A DNA stretch of 64,000 nt from Anisus vortex (GCA_949126835.1 OX421500.1:18358181-18422180); one strand, 5' to 3'. Shown: positions 47,623-59,832, counted from the stretch's first letter. Made by a program: numbers and translations. Notes: a model not told the origin generated them from the sequence alone.

Positions 47623-50600
47623 ATGAACGTAAAGTTAACAATCTTGTTCGCTTTTTTGCTTTTTATCACATCAGAATATTCTACTTCGGGTAAGTTTACA
47701 ATTTACAAATTATTTTATCTTTAGTTCAATTGGAAAACAATATTTTTTTTCAAAACACCCTTAACATTAAATCACTTTGTTTATTAACTTTTTTTAAACG
47801 CGTTGTTTATGTTGCTAGGAATTTTATTATGAACTAAATGTCTAGTTTATTATACTCTAAAGATATAACGTCGAAATACACTGTAGGCCTTAAGTACAGA
47901 GTATACAAGAGAAACAAACAAATTATTGCAAAATTATTCAGGAACAGACCTAACCCCAAAATGCTAAGAGTTTAGCAGTCATGTTTTTAATTAATTAACT
48001 TCGAATCCACATATAGATGAAGTAATAACAAAATTAATACAATTATAGGCATCATAAAAAATAAGTTTTTCAAATGTAATAAGAATATAGAACTAAAGTG
48101 TTATCTCGCGTTAGTTAGACCTTTACTAGAATAAGCATCTTGCATATAGAACACCACAACTAGAAAAAAATCACTTAAAGAAATGGATAATTTTAGACAA
48201 GATATAAAAGGTTCATTACTAGGTAATATTTACGAATTGAGAAACACCAATAGTTAAATCACTTAACCTAGACATACTAGAGGATAGTAGAGCAAAGAGT
48301 AACGTAGTAATAATACATAAGACGTGAAATTCTAACTTAGAATTACGACACAATAGCTATATATTACAATGCTCAGACAAACAAAAATTCAAAAACATTG
48401 TCTTTATTTCTAATGCAAGAAGAAATGCAAAAAGGTTCTCCTAATTTCCGAATGGCATCCTGGTATGGAATATGTTGCATGAACAAAGCAGAAAAACTAG
48501 TAATTTACATCATTTAAAACACGAATGTAAATGCAAGACAAGACTCAGACTACGGATGAGCAAAGGACGCACCGATCTTCTTTATAGAAGGAGCGTCGGT
48601 AATGTCTACAATACGATGAGTTAAACCATGCACTGAACGTATTTTAGACACTGGAAGAAAGTCATGGCTAAAACTTTACTCTCAGTTACAACTGAAGCCA
48701 ATGTAGCTTTGTTCTTTGGTGCAACAGCTCATACGCCCTTGTCTACCAAGCTAGAGAGACCGAACAAGGGTGGGATCAATACTTAAGTGCAACCACGCAC
48801 ACTTCCTAGAGCAATAGCCTAAAGAACGTAACACGAACAGCAAGGCAAGGGTGGGTGGGGGAGGGACCACGGCATACAAATAAGTCGCACATTAGCAGGA
48901 GTAATGTTAAATAGAGCCCCAATGCTAGCAATTATACTTTACACAGAAGGGGTACGATTCCAAATTGATTTTATATTCCCAGTGCATGTCTACGCCGCTC
49001 ATACTACATTAAAGCAGTTCAACATTTTTTTATTGAATTACTTCAAAGGAACCCCTACACTGCAAGCATTTGAGCAGCGGCGGGGAAAAAAAGTTTGCCT
49101 ATCTGGTTGACGGCTGGGATAAGAAGGCGGATCTTAATGCAGTTCTTCATGCATGATTGAACTTACAGGGTACCGCATGCCCCTACGTAGGAAGTAGGTC
49201 CTTCTTCACACATTTATTTCTATCTACCGAAAGCACAAATGCTTTAGATAGATCACACGTTCGGAAAACTCAGCATTTGCGCTTAGTTGCTTTGTACTGC
49301 CAACAAAATGGTACACTCCTACAAGGCGTTTACTGATGGCAGTGCCAAAAATGATGTCAAGAAGCGTGTTGGGTACGGAGTACTGAGTGCTTGTCTTGTC
49401 TATATTGCGCGTCTGCAGCTACAAGGCAGGGATGGAGGCCATCAGACATGCCATTGAGTCAGTAGCGATTTGAAGATGGATCAAATTTGGTAGCCTATAT
49501 AACCGTATTCACTGATGCGCTATCAGTGTTCCAGTCTATCGAAGCTCTGGACCGCATCATTATCTGTTTTTAAGTCTCAATATATTACATTAGTCAGGGC
49601 ATGTGCTATGTGCTATATACAATGTAATATATACAATGTAAATCTATCCACTCGATGATTTTATCAATTCATACAATTTCCACGCCGAAGTGTATCGTCT
49701 AGCTACTAACATCAGTTTTGTTATTGCTAGTTTCTGCAGTGGGATTTAAGAAAACAAAATTATATGTCAAGGATACTCTTGCGCCTCGACTACTGTAATG
49801 TATAACTTGGAAAAGTAAAGTACGCTTCGGACCAAACTGATACCTAAAGATAAAGTCGCAAGATGTTAACGTATTCAAACAGTGCCGCCGAGCTAGTCAT
49901 GCATAGGGCGATTCTGCGACAGTTCTGCGTGAGATCCATTGGAGCCATGTGAGAGTCATAACTGAATAAAAAATGGGGATTAATTAGTTAGTCATTTATA
50001 TAGCGCCTCACTTCATGCTAATGCAAGCATGCCATCGGTGCTTACATAATAACGTGTACGTCCTATTTTAAGGAACTAATCAAACGCTATATTCCGCAAA
50101 TTACTGGAAGTGTCCAGTTTCTCTAATACGACAGTAGGCCCAAGATTTTGTTCTACATCTGGCTTAAAAGTATTGAATCTGCTACCAGTCCAGCTCAGAC
50201 AGACAATAATAATAATAATTAGTAATTTATATAGCGCTTCTATCCATCCATTTTAATGTAGCATGCTCGGTGCGCTCTTGGAATAAATTGCAGTGGCAGT
50301 TGTATTGGTATGTATAGCACATAATCCCTATCCAAAGAGAAAGATCTTAAAGCTTTTAAAATACTCTTTTGTCCCAGATTCTCTATGTATAAGGCACGCT
50401 GTTCAATAAAGATGGCGACACAAATTCAAATAAGCGGACTCCAATGTACTTGTTTTTGTGTCCAACCAAACTGGGAATTTTAAGGAGTGACTTTGATGAA
50501 GAGTGCCGTTGCCTTGACGGCGCGTGCTTTGACATTAGTTCTTGAAGGTAGGAAGGAGCAGTGTCATTTACACATTTGCACGCAAAGGACATAATTGTGT

Positions 50601-52281
50601 GTTTCATACGCTTCATCATCGGGAGCCAGTCGAGATCACTTAGAATTGGAGAGAAATGATATTGCCGCTTTACCCGCGAAACAATGCGCGCCGCAGCGTT
50701 CTGCACATTCTGTAGTTTTTGCAACTGGTTCTAATGAAAGATGTATCAATACTTTTAAAATAAGTTAAAAACTCTTTATCCTAGGATTTAACTTTCATAA
50801 ACATTTTCAGACATCCACTGTTTTTACTTGTATGTTTATATTGATTACTATATTATTTTGCTCTTAATTATATTTTTTTTCGTAAAGTTTTAAGATTATC
50901 AATGATTATAAACCTCTATAATCGTTGATATAGAAACAAATTATATAAGTTTCTAGTCTAGAGAATTGTATCCGGGCTCTCTTGTTGTGTTTGTTCATCA
51001 ATGTTAAATGCCCTCTGAGCTTCCATTATGTTTGTTGGCAGCGCTATATAAATAAATGTATTAATATTAAAGCGCTCATTTATGTTACTTTATCCTCGGC
51101 ATTTTTTCTCATGTTCTGAAAGGCACATGTTTAGATACAACTAGACCAACGTTAGTGAACTAAATTACTCACCTGTCCCATGGCACATTCACATTCTTTC
51201 TAAACGATGTCTCTGATACCTTATCACTACACAACTTTTTAGAGGAAATTTGCAGATTGAAATTTGCAGATGTCTTGAATATATTTAACATAACCGCTAT
51301 TCTACACATTGAGTTTTTGTTTTATCGTATATATTATTTCTAAATATATAATCTATAAATATATAATCTATTAAAATAAAAAATATATATATATTTCTAC
51401 AGTATTCAGTTTCTTAAAATTTCCTTAGAGTCTTAGAGTCTATATTCTCAGCCAAATAATTAGATTTGTATTTCTATATTTAATGTTTTTGTTCTTTATA
51501 AACAGATGTCGATAGTGATGTTGTAGACATCGACATAGACATTAAAGTAGACATTAACCAAACACAGCCTATTCGGAAGTTCCGACCTGACTCTTGTAGA
51601 TATGTGGTCAGCAACAAGTCTAGACCTATTGTCATTCTCTCCAGTGGACTTGAAGTCATGTGTGATACTGAAACAGACGGAGGTGGATGGATAATATTTC
51701 AGAGAAGATTTAAAGGACGCCTTGATTTTTACAGAAGATGGGAAGAATACAAATATGGATTTGGGGATTTAGATGATGGTGAGTTTTATCTTGGCAACGA
51801 ACACATTCACCGTATGACAGCACAATCACGCCATGAACTTAGAATTGATATGAAAATGATTCAGCGCGTTCAAATTAAGGGTAAAAGTGTTGAGGTCATG
51901 AAGGACGGTTATTTTGCTCAATACGATAGATTTAGTTTATTTGGAGTGGAGCAAAATTATAAGCTAAATATTGCTGGTTACTCTGGCACTGTTGGAGACT
52001 CTTTAATTTATCAGCATGGTTCTCAATTTGCAACATACGACTGGGAAACAACCCAACGAGGGTCCAGTTGTGCTGAAATTAATCATGGAGCATGGTGGTA
52101 CAATACCAATGAAGAAAAAATACGAGTAAAGCCGACGTGGAGGCATTTGTGTCATAAGACAAATCTAAACGGTCAGTGGAATAGTAGCGAGTTGGGCAAA
52201 GGCATGAACTGGTATAATTTGACTGGATTTGTAGGGTTTGTCAGTTTTACAGAAATGAAAATTAGAGAAATAACTGTATAA
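47623..52281 (+). CDS. Secreted fibrinogen-domain protein (FREP/FReD-like), paralogue B
   Basis: Exon 1 47623-47689 (67 nt) encodes the signal peptide MNVKLTILFAFLLFITSEYS; exon 2 is 51506-52281; the 3.8-kb GT-AG intron is phase 1, as in paralogue A; 280 residues. The linker again alternates (DSDVVDIDIDIKVDINQTQP). The fibrinogen C-terminal domain is complete: VMCDTETDGGGWIIFQRRF, GEFYLGNEHIHRMT, HGAWWYN, LCHKTNLNGQW, MNWYNLTGF and SFTEMKIRE. The calcium loop is again weak (TYDWETTQRG). By family a secreted ligand-binding lectin of haemolymph; no immunoglobulin domain. The intron has been filled with LINE remnants at 48010-48560, 49330-49580 and 49980-50730. Both frames are intact, so both paralogues may be active. 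ATAAAA-type signals follow the stop (AAAAATAAAAC at ~52339). Confidence 0.92.
48010..48560 (+). pseudogene. LINE ORF2 C-terminal fragment in FReD-B intron
   Basis: Plus-strand reading in shifting frames gives EYTTTRKKSLKEMDNF, DILEDSRAKSNVVI and then RRNAKRFS followed by FPNGILVWNMLHEQS, the tail of Jockey/CR1-type ORF2 (R...FFP..I..WN.L). Stops throughout. The following 48560-49300 holds no recognised feature. Confidence 0.5.
49330..49580 (+). pseudogene. LINE RNase H fragment in FReD-B intron
   Basis: Reads AFTDGSAKNDVKKRVGYG (first RNase H Asp with the TDGSA motif), then a GMEAIRHAIESVAI stretch and VFTDALSVFQSIEALD (second Asp). Same family as 21394-21530 and 53820-54960. Interrupted by stops. 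Confidence 0.65.
49980..50730 (-). pseudogene. LINE C-terminus and 3' tail, SINE-partner family
   Basis: 50383-50724 on the minus strand is open and reads MQKLQNVQNAAARIV, SDLDWLPMMKRMKHTI and CVNDTAPSYLQEL, the conserved end of CR1/Jockey-type ORF2. The 3' tail runs to 50208: GAGCGCACCGAGCATGCTAC...AGCGCTATATAAATT then (ATT)n. A second related tail is at 49983-50050. The tail matches the SINE at 34237-34292. Confidence 0.75.
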
Positions 52282-53819
52282 AATCTTCTTTCAAAATGTC
52301 TTTTATTCTATAATATTTGCAAACAAGTATCTTTAAATGAAAAATAAAACATTAATAAGAATATTACGTTGCCATTTATAACATTTTTGTTGGATTGCCA
52401 CATAAATGAATTCACACAAAAATATACTAATGCAATTTTCTAAAATCAAAAAATAATAAAAATCATTTGAATGCATTTTACCTTTGTTTTTTTGTTTTTT
52501 TTGTTGTTTATTTTTTTATATTTAATTCAATAGTCTTTGGAGTTGTAACATGCCAATGATATTAATAGATTATGATATGATATGAGAACTATGATATCAG
52601 TATAAATTATAACAACAAACAACACGTATTATATTTTTTATAAGAGATAAATCTGTATCGTTAGAATCAATAAACTATAATAAGTATTTTTGACAGCAAA
52701 ATGATTCCGAATCAAATTTCACGAAAACTGCTAGTACATATAATATTTATTTATATTTAATTACCTGGTTAACCTGGCTCGTTAATTAAAAATGCAATAT
52801 AGAAAATAGTAGTATCTTTTAGAACCAAAATCTAAAGGAATTCGGTATTTCCAATGATAGACAACTAAAAAGACTGAACAAAAAAGATACCAAGAAAGTC
52901 AACTGTTAAGATACCATACAATAACAGTTTAACAACTTATAAATATATTTTCAGATGCAATATACAACAATATAAAAATAAATCAATTTTTAAAAAAAGC
53001 TTAGTACAGATATATAAACATTTGCAAGGCCTTGTTAAGGTAATAAGATCATACATTTCCTAGAAAAAACATCAACATGGAAATTTGAAATAAAATATAT
53101 ATAACGCGAAACAGAAACCTTTGTAAAAGATAATTTTTATTCAAAATCTTGACCAAAAATTATGATCTAGTTCTTCAATTTTAGCATAGCTTCAATATCT
53201 AACACTCTAAACATGAACGTTAACAAAAAAAAATACATTTTAATTTAAAAGAAACAAACTTATTTTAAATTGGTAACCAAGCATGATTCTAGCTAATGTC
53301 CCAAAAGTAGGACGTTTTACACGGGGTGCTGATGTTAATATGACAACTCATTGTTGTCCTGCTGATATAACAGTGGTAAAATGTATTGCGACAATGTTGT
53401 AGTCAATCATCAGAAGAAAACAATTAAGCTGTTGCTTGTGCCAATACAACAAAAAAAGACTTAAGCTCAAAACATTTCCGAAAATGTGATTGATCAGCTT
53501 GACCTGAACAGATAGTACAATGCTTCAATGTAGGCGTTGAAAGAGCTAACAAAGCACATCTATAAGTTTACATTGTTCCTGTGAGATCTAACAGTAGTGG
53601 AGGCCATTTTTTTTTCTCGATAACAAATGGGACACTTCGAGGGCCAGGGAAGGGAGTACACAAACCTAATACTGAGTACAGTCCCATTTTTTATCGTCAC
53701 TAACAACTTTTTACCTTGGTGTTGGTCAAGATGTCAGCCTTTAAACTAGACATGCATGTCTCAATCTTTGAGACAGGCATATGACAACCTTCAGGATCAA
53801 CCACATAGTTATCGATTTG
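52282..53819. other. 3' flank and intergenic DNA
   Basis: 52282-52345 resembles the 3' flank of paralogue A (GTCTTTTATTCTATAATATTTGC). The rest is AT-rich, with no repeat family or gene recognised. Confidence 0.45.
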
Positions 53820-54960
53820 TACACCAACGCAGACCTAGAGACGTTCGGAAGGCGCCGCCGGCCTAGAGGCGTTCGGCCGACTTTTTCGCACGGGGCGGGA
53901 TTCACGCCGCTTTAAATAGAGAGGATCCCGTCCTGTCCCCGGCTACAAACCACACTTTCTGCATAAAGGCATCCCTGGAGAACTAGCATCGACCACCTAA
54001 AGCTCAATGTAAGACGCCCAGTAAGAAGCCAATCTCGAACACACCATCGCTCCCCGAAATACGGACGAAATTGAAAAACACCTCAGTCAGCGTTTTAAAA
54101 AAGTAGCCATTTACACGATAAACACCCTACCGCCTCGGGCAAATGTATACACCCGTACAGCCGGCTATCGTGTCTACATAGAATACCCCGGTAACCCGAT
54201 TGGGGATGAATTTTTGGGGCCTAGCGACGGTCTCTGCAACTACGGTGCAGAGATTGAGGCCATTTGTCGGACTGTTTAGCAGATCCGCCGTCGGCTCTCG
54301 GCTCTACGACCATAATAATCCTGACTGATGCATTGTCGGTGCTCCAGGTTACTGAGAATCTTAGCAATCGGCCCCCTCAGATTGACAAAATTATAATGGT
54401 TTCAGATGAGCTAAACCAGCACTTTCGAGCCAATGTGTTACTGCAATGGGCGCCTGGGCATACAGACCTACCTGGAAACATAAGAGCAGACCACCTTGCG
54501 GCACCACGCCATGCTCCTTTGAGAAGGCCCGTACAATAATCCGGAGAAGGGAGACTGAAAGATGGAACGAGAGTTGGCACAGCTCTGACAAGGGCCGAGC
54601 GTTCTGGCCGCATCTGCCCCGCCCTAAGCACGCCGAACTATGGTGGAGGCCAAATAGGTCGGAACAAAGTATAGTATCACAATTCCGCAGTGGCCACTTC
54701 CCCATTGGGGCATACTTCGCCAGTTCCCGACCTAACTTCGACTCGCGATGTCGCCACTGTGGGAGAGGAGTAGGAGACAGTGGATCATATCCTGTGGGAG
54801 AGATCTTCGTCAGCGATCGAGGAGATGGGACGGGTGAACCTTTTTCCATTGTTCTCTACTGAGATTTAGACGTACTCAGACGCACGGCAGAGTTCTTGGC
54901 CAGAGCTATATGGGAATAATGCTCTCAGCTCTCAGTTCAATCGTAGTTCAAGTCTGAAAG
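53820..54960 (+). pseudogene. I/Jockey-type LINE ORF2: RNase H and Cys-motif tail
   Basis: Higher GC than its surroundings. In shifted frames: NYGAEIEAI (RNase H Glu), IILTDALSVLQV (Asp), QWAPGHTDLPGNIRADHLA (His/Asn/Asp end of RNase H) at 54440-54510, then RAFWPHLPRPKHAELWWRP and FRSGHFPIGAYFA with DSRCRHCGRGV, the Cys-rich end of such ORF2 proteins. Several stops and frameshifts; 5'-truncated. Confidence 0.8.
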
Positions 54961-55281
54961 ACCGCATCTCAAACTAAAACATATACCCATTGATACCACT
55001 GCACTCTCCCAGAGTATTACTCCCGCTGTAACATTTGAAGAAAGTAAAAACAAATATATCAAACTACATTCACATGTGCCAACACACTATTTGATCCAGT
55101 CTAAGAAGGAAACGGAAAAAGTTAGCATAGAATCATTGTCATTAATACGTCTAACTCGATTTAGGAAGCCTTTTTTATATTTCTTTAAAAAAAATATTAA
55201 TTGTTTGTTCACTAAAAATAATCAGTATCTAAAAAGTGATTTAATACATACAAACAAAAGAAAATTTAAATGGGAGTTCGG

Positions 55282-56309
55282 CTATTTATTAAATGGTCCT
55301 AATAAAATCTTGTGAAATGTTTGACTAAAATTTGAACTCATGTTGTAGTAAATAAAAATATGAAACGTGGAGTTGAAAGAGTCAAACAAAAAGTCAAGCG
55401 CTCCTAACAAGTAAAACAGTTGAAAATATGTTCCATTGATATTAAATTCACTTACAGTATACGTTAATGTGTGAAACACCAAGTCTGGTATTAGAGAGAG
55501 CATTAAAAAGCTAGCAACGACCACAACTAGCTTGATCACTTTTCTGTCTCTTAAAGAGGCTTGGTTGGAATTATTGTTTTGGACACTTTTATTAACTAAT
55601 CTTTTCCTCCATCTAGACATCACAAGAAGTTTCAAGTTTAAAATTGAAGTGAAGAGAATCAAAATAGGAAATGACGTTATAAGCATGACAAAAAGTGTCA
55701 CATATTCAGGATATTCAACTGAGATTCTGTCATTGCGATATAGCAGTCCTACCAAAGTCTTGTTTAGATCAGGATAAAATTTCCAATCTAGGTATGTTTC
55801 AGAATACTCCACAATACCTGGAGGTAAGTTTAAGACATAGATCGCTAGCCTAGCTATAACAGTTCTTCTTGAGGTTATGATCTGTTTGATTTTCAACGGT
55901 AAAGCGATACAAAGACATCTTTCAGCTGTCATAAACACGTTGATCCAAGATTTTACTGGGACAAATATTCTACGTGGAAATAAGAAGAGTATCGAAATTT
56001 CACGCATTGCGAAAACATTTTCAGCTATTGTTACAGTCATTGGAAAAATTGATAACATGCCAATTGCCGTAAGAAATGAGGTGAAACATCTACAATAGAA
56101 ACTGCAGTCAATGATATATTTGTAGAAGTATTCAGTCCCTGCTTGTAAAAGACAATAATGTTGACAATATTAATGAAAACACCAGCGGCTGTCAAAGTTC
56201 CCAAGGGGATGTTTACAATTTGTTGAACTAAATAGTTGGTATCAACATCCATAAAGTCATAGTTCTGTTTTGATTCTATTATATAATTATTTGATGTATT
56301 TTCAGACAT
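55282..56309 (-). pseudogene. Rhodopsin-class GPCR, frameshifted in TM2
   Basis: Single-exon, seven-helix receptor of about 340 residues split by a frame change near 56075. 56309-56080 encodes an N-terminus with NTSNN glycosylation sites, TM1 (GVFINIVNIIVFY) and the start of TM2 with the conserved Asp (TAVSIVD). The next frame, to 55282, gives the rest of TM2, extracellular loop 1, TM3 ending AERCLCIALPLK (the DRY site reads ERC), TM4-TM6 and TM7 (NSTFHIFIYYNMSSNF, in place of NPxxY). The style fits the expanded orphan peptide/chemosensory class A receptors of molluscs; the ligand is unknown. Everything else is intact, so a one-base assembly or read error is as likely as a recent pseudogene. 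Starts 1.03 kb before its stop; no neighbour is on the same strand nearby. Confidence 0.8.
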
Positions 56310-57035
56310 TGTTGAGAGCTTGATTATAAGTCCTACTGTTAAAGAAGTATTAAAAGTATGTGCAAATTTAGAGGTATTAAATAATATTCCAGATATTTTT
56401 TTTTATTTTTTTTTTCAGATCAAATGTCTATTTAGATATATATTGTTTTTAAATAGTTTATATTTATAACAATAAATTACAATATATAATATTATTAAAA
56501 TATTATAATATATTTTATCAGATAATGAAAGGCTTGAGAGAAGCTAAATCTATAAAACTACTAGACTTTCTACGGGCACTATCGATTCGTGAGTTTCAAG
56601 CTACAAATTTGACTTGATATTCCATTATTCCCCTAAAAAGACACAATGACTAGATTGCCACCTTTAAAAATACATGAAATTTAGTTTCTTTACTTTCTTG
56701 AACGAGATAAATATAAACTATATATAAATTAACGGCTGGGCTACCTATTAAGTTAAATATCTCTTTAAACTACGTTAAAATATTTATATCTTACAGCATG
56801 TTAAGTTCTTTATTCATCTTGACTCTTGGACTATGTTTCGCGTACGTGAAACTACAATTTTAAAGTCAATAATTACAACTCTCTTTGATGAAGCCTTTAT
56901 TTTTTTCTTTTATTTGTTTTTGGTTTTGTGTATTAATCTTAAGACAATGATAAACCCAGACCAGTGGAATATTTGCACTAGGGACGAATAACGTCTTCCA
57001 TAAACATTGACTAGAACAAAATTCCGTTTTTTTAT
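56310..57035. other. AT-rich 5' flank of the GPCR
   Basis: No recognised regulatory or coding feature. Confidence 0.4.
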
Positions 57036-57200
57036 TTTCAATGACATATTTTTTTATATTTTCATTGACATATTTTTTTTATATTTTCAATGACATATTT
57101 TTTTTTATTTTCAATGACATTTTTTATATATTTTCAATGACATATTGTTTGTATATTTTTATTAACATATTTTTTTTAATATTTTCATTGACATATTGTT
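57036..57200. repeat. TTTTCAATGACATA tandem repeat
   Basis: About seven imperfect 22-28-bp units built from TTTTCAATGACATATT plus a T run of variable length. The open plus-strand frame across it is low complexity. Confidence 0.85.
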
Positions 57201-57879
57201 TGTTTTTTGTTTGTTTTTTCTTGTCATCGTTTTACAACGTTGAAACTAAAATGTTTTCTGAAGGCCAATATTTAATGATAGTGTTCGTTTGTATTAGGCC
57301 CACTTTGTGTCACAGTAATTTTGATATTGTCACAAGTTTTCTTGTATATTTAAAATGGCAAAGCTGTTTTTTACGTTTTTACTCAGCCATTTAATGTATT
57401 GGTTTTTAATTGCAAACCAACTATAACTATGTTTTGAATATTTTGTCTGTGAAACATTTTGGATAATTATAATTAAATCTATAAAGAAAATCGTACTTGT
57501 GTCATTAAATTTATATCATGTAAAAAATTGACCATGATTTTTATGCAATGCACCTTAATATACTTAATTGACAGTATGGTTAACACCTTCGACCGGACAT
57601 ATATTTGCATTTGAGCAAATAATTGTTTCTTTTAAAAATTTGCAAGTTGCATTTAATGAAGTTTTTCTTTTATATTTGTGGCAGAAAATGAAAACAGTGC
57701 TCTTGTACTAAAAGCCATTATTGAAATCCTAACATTATTCCCTTACAATGAAAAGTTATGTTTTAATCTTCCAACATTTGTCGAATCGATAAGTTTTCTC
57801 GACACAAGAATTGTTTCTTCAAATACAGATCAAGAGTGCCTAGAGACTTGTACGGACGTTTTATTTATTATGATAATGT

Positions 57880-58185
57880 AAACATAGGCTGATAATGTAA
57901 ACATAGGCTGATAATGTAAAAATATGCTGATAATGTAAACATAGACTGATAATGTAAACATAGGCTGATAATGTAAACAAACATAGGCTGATAATGTAAA
58001 CATAGGCTGATAATGTAAACATAGGCTGATAATGTAAACATAGACTGATAATGTAAACATAGGCTGATAATGTAAACAAACATAGGCTGATAATGTAAAC
58101 ATAGGCTGATAATGTAAACATAGGCTGATAATGTAAACATAGGCTGAAATGTAAACATAGGCTGACAATGTAAACATACATGTAA
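57880..58185. repeat. 19-bp minisatellite, about 15 copies
   Basis: Unit CATAGGCTGATAATGTAAA. A variant with extra CAAA (GTAAACAAACATAGG) appears twice about 99 bp apart, marking a five-unit higher-order repeat. Minus-strand frames rich in YQPMFTLS are artefacts. Confidence 0.92.
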
Positions 58186-58331
58186 GCCTATTTTTTAAAA
58201 CCCCGTATACATATAAATGTTGTCGTTTCTATGGTTAAGTTTAAAAAATCAAATTGAGTTATACATTACACGCAGTGTGTGGACATGATATTGAATTGAT
58301 GTTCATGTATATATTTGTGACTACTCTAGTT

Positions 58332-58530
58332 CAAAGGTCGGCAACCTTTTGATATCAGTGTGCCAAAGTAGGATTTACAATTCAGTCAGCGTGTCAAAAG
58401 CCTACAAATCATCCTGCTTTATCACTCAAATTCTTGTAAAAGTTACTTGAATTGCCCTTTCTTTAAATTCGATCTGCGTGCCAAGTCTGGCACCCGTAGC
58501 TTAGATTGCCGAATCTTGCGCCGAATAAAG
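58332..58530. mobile_element. Non-autonomous hAT MITE, 8-bp target duplication
   Basis: Left end CAAAGGTCGGCAACCT; right end holds the inverted match AGATTGCCGAATCTTG. CTCTAGTT flanks both sides exactly (58324-58331 and 58531-58538). Interior GTGCCAAGTCTGGCAC is the same palindrome type as in the MITE at 12086. Confidence 0.85.
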
Positions 58531-58687
58531 CTCTAGTTCATCTTCTCCTTAAAATAATAGCAGCAAAAGTTTTACATAGACAAAAAAGTATCCTTTACAG
58601 ACCGTGTATAATGTTGTAATGTTCATGTTTTCTAAGTCAAAGCATGCACGGATTTTCTGTGATCAAAACATCGATTACTCTCACACA

Positions 58688-58830
58688 ACAGTAGGCCAGA
58701 TACCCATCAAAGCTGGCCAGACTCAAGTGCGGGGAGGAGAGAGAGACAGGACGGAGTCAGTAAACCAGATACCCTTCAAAGCTGGCTAGACTCAAGTGCG
58801 GGGAGGAGAGAGAGAGAGGGGATGGAGCGC
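58688..58830. repeat. 74-bp tandem duplication of a SINE scrap
   Basis: CCAGATACCC(A/T)TCAAAGCTGG followed by AGACTCAAGTGCGGGGAGGA is present twice, each ending in a GAGA run. The text matches the body of SINE family 2 (compare 6425-6460). Confidence 0.7.
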
Positions 58831-59133
58831 GTGGAATAAACAACTTAAAAGTAGGTATAAAACAAAACAAAAAAATAACTTTTAATTTAGGTCAATGTTA
58901 TGAAAAAAAAAATCTTATGATAGAAATAATGCATAGTTATAGTTAGCGATCAATATGTTAATGAAATAATTTAATAATAGTTAATTCCTATCACATTTTC
59001 GAATGTCAACTAAATAGGCCTAATGTGAGTAGCTCAATTATTTGGAAGATTTGGCCGATGTAAGATTCCCTTTCATGTAAGTGTATGTAATGTTTGGGTG
59101 TAAATGTTTTTCTATTTTTATATTTATTGTCCA

Positions 59134-59300
59134 GGATGCAAAAATAAACTATGGCTTGCGATAAAAACAACATCAAACCAAATGTCGGCTCATCGTTTAG
59201 ATGTGCGCTACTGTTTGATGTGTCTCAAATGCGGCAGGGATTGCCCCTCCCGGGTTGGCCTACAAAGTTATTCTCAGCGGTGCAGTTGGATACCTCACCC
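59134..59300 (+). pseudogene. LINE C-terminal zinc-finger fragment
   Basis: Reads CLKCGRDCPSRVGLQSYSQRC, matching the C..C....SR.GL.SH...C finger at the end of mollusc LINE ORFs, with the His replaced by Tyr. Preceded by GCALLFDVSQMRQG-type text in another frame. Confidence 0.5.
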
Positions 59301-59744
59301 ATGAAGCTACACCATTTTCTCTCGAGACAGACGGATGCCGACGACGACTCTTTGATGTACGCAAACTACTTTTGTCCTGTAACCCTGAACAATTCGGCTA
59401 GATACCGCGTCTGTGCTTTATTATTAACGGCAGCATTAAATAGGCATTCTTTTTACTTTTGATTGGTGCTACATGATCTTATTCAATACATTATTTTACA
59501 AGTCTAAAAGCACAGTGCACAAATTATCACTATTGAAAGCTATGATCGGTTTTAATCAATTAGCCCTTTTTTTTTTTAGTTCTAAAGAATGTTATGGTAA
59601 AGTGTACAAAATCATAATGTATTCACAAAAATCGACCTCTTGAATGCTCTGCAAACACGTATTAAGTTTGAACTATTTTTCAAATGCACCTACAAAACTA
59701 CGCACATTTGTCTTTTGCGGCCTGTGACTAGTGACATTGGGGGG

Positions 59745-59832
59745 GGGGGGGAATCGAAATCCGGTTTTAAACCGGTTTTATAGAACCGAAAACCGGTTTT
59801 GAAAACACACCGGTTTTAACATCCCTAGTTCT
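59745..59832. mobile_element. Right end of an AACCGG-rich MITE
   Basis: Repeats of AACCGGTTTT end in AACATCCCTA, that is, TAGGGATGTT on the other strand, a hAT-type terminus. A G12 run precedes it. The other end was not found. Confidence 0.45.

Noticed and set aside
57830..58181. Three overlapping minus-strand frames rich in YQPMFTLS
   Set aside because: Products of the 19-bp minisatellite.
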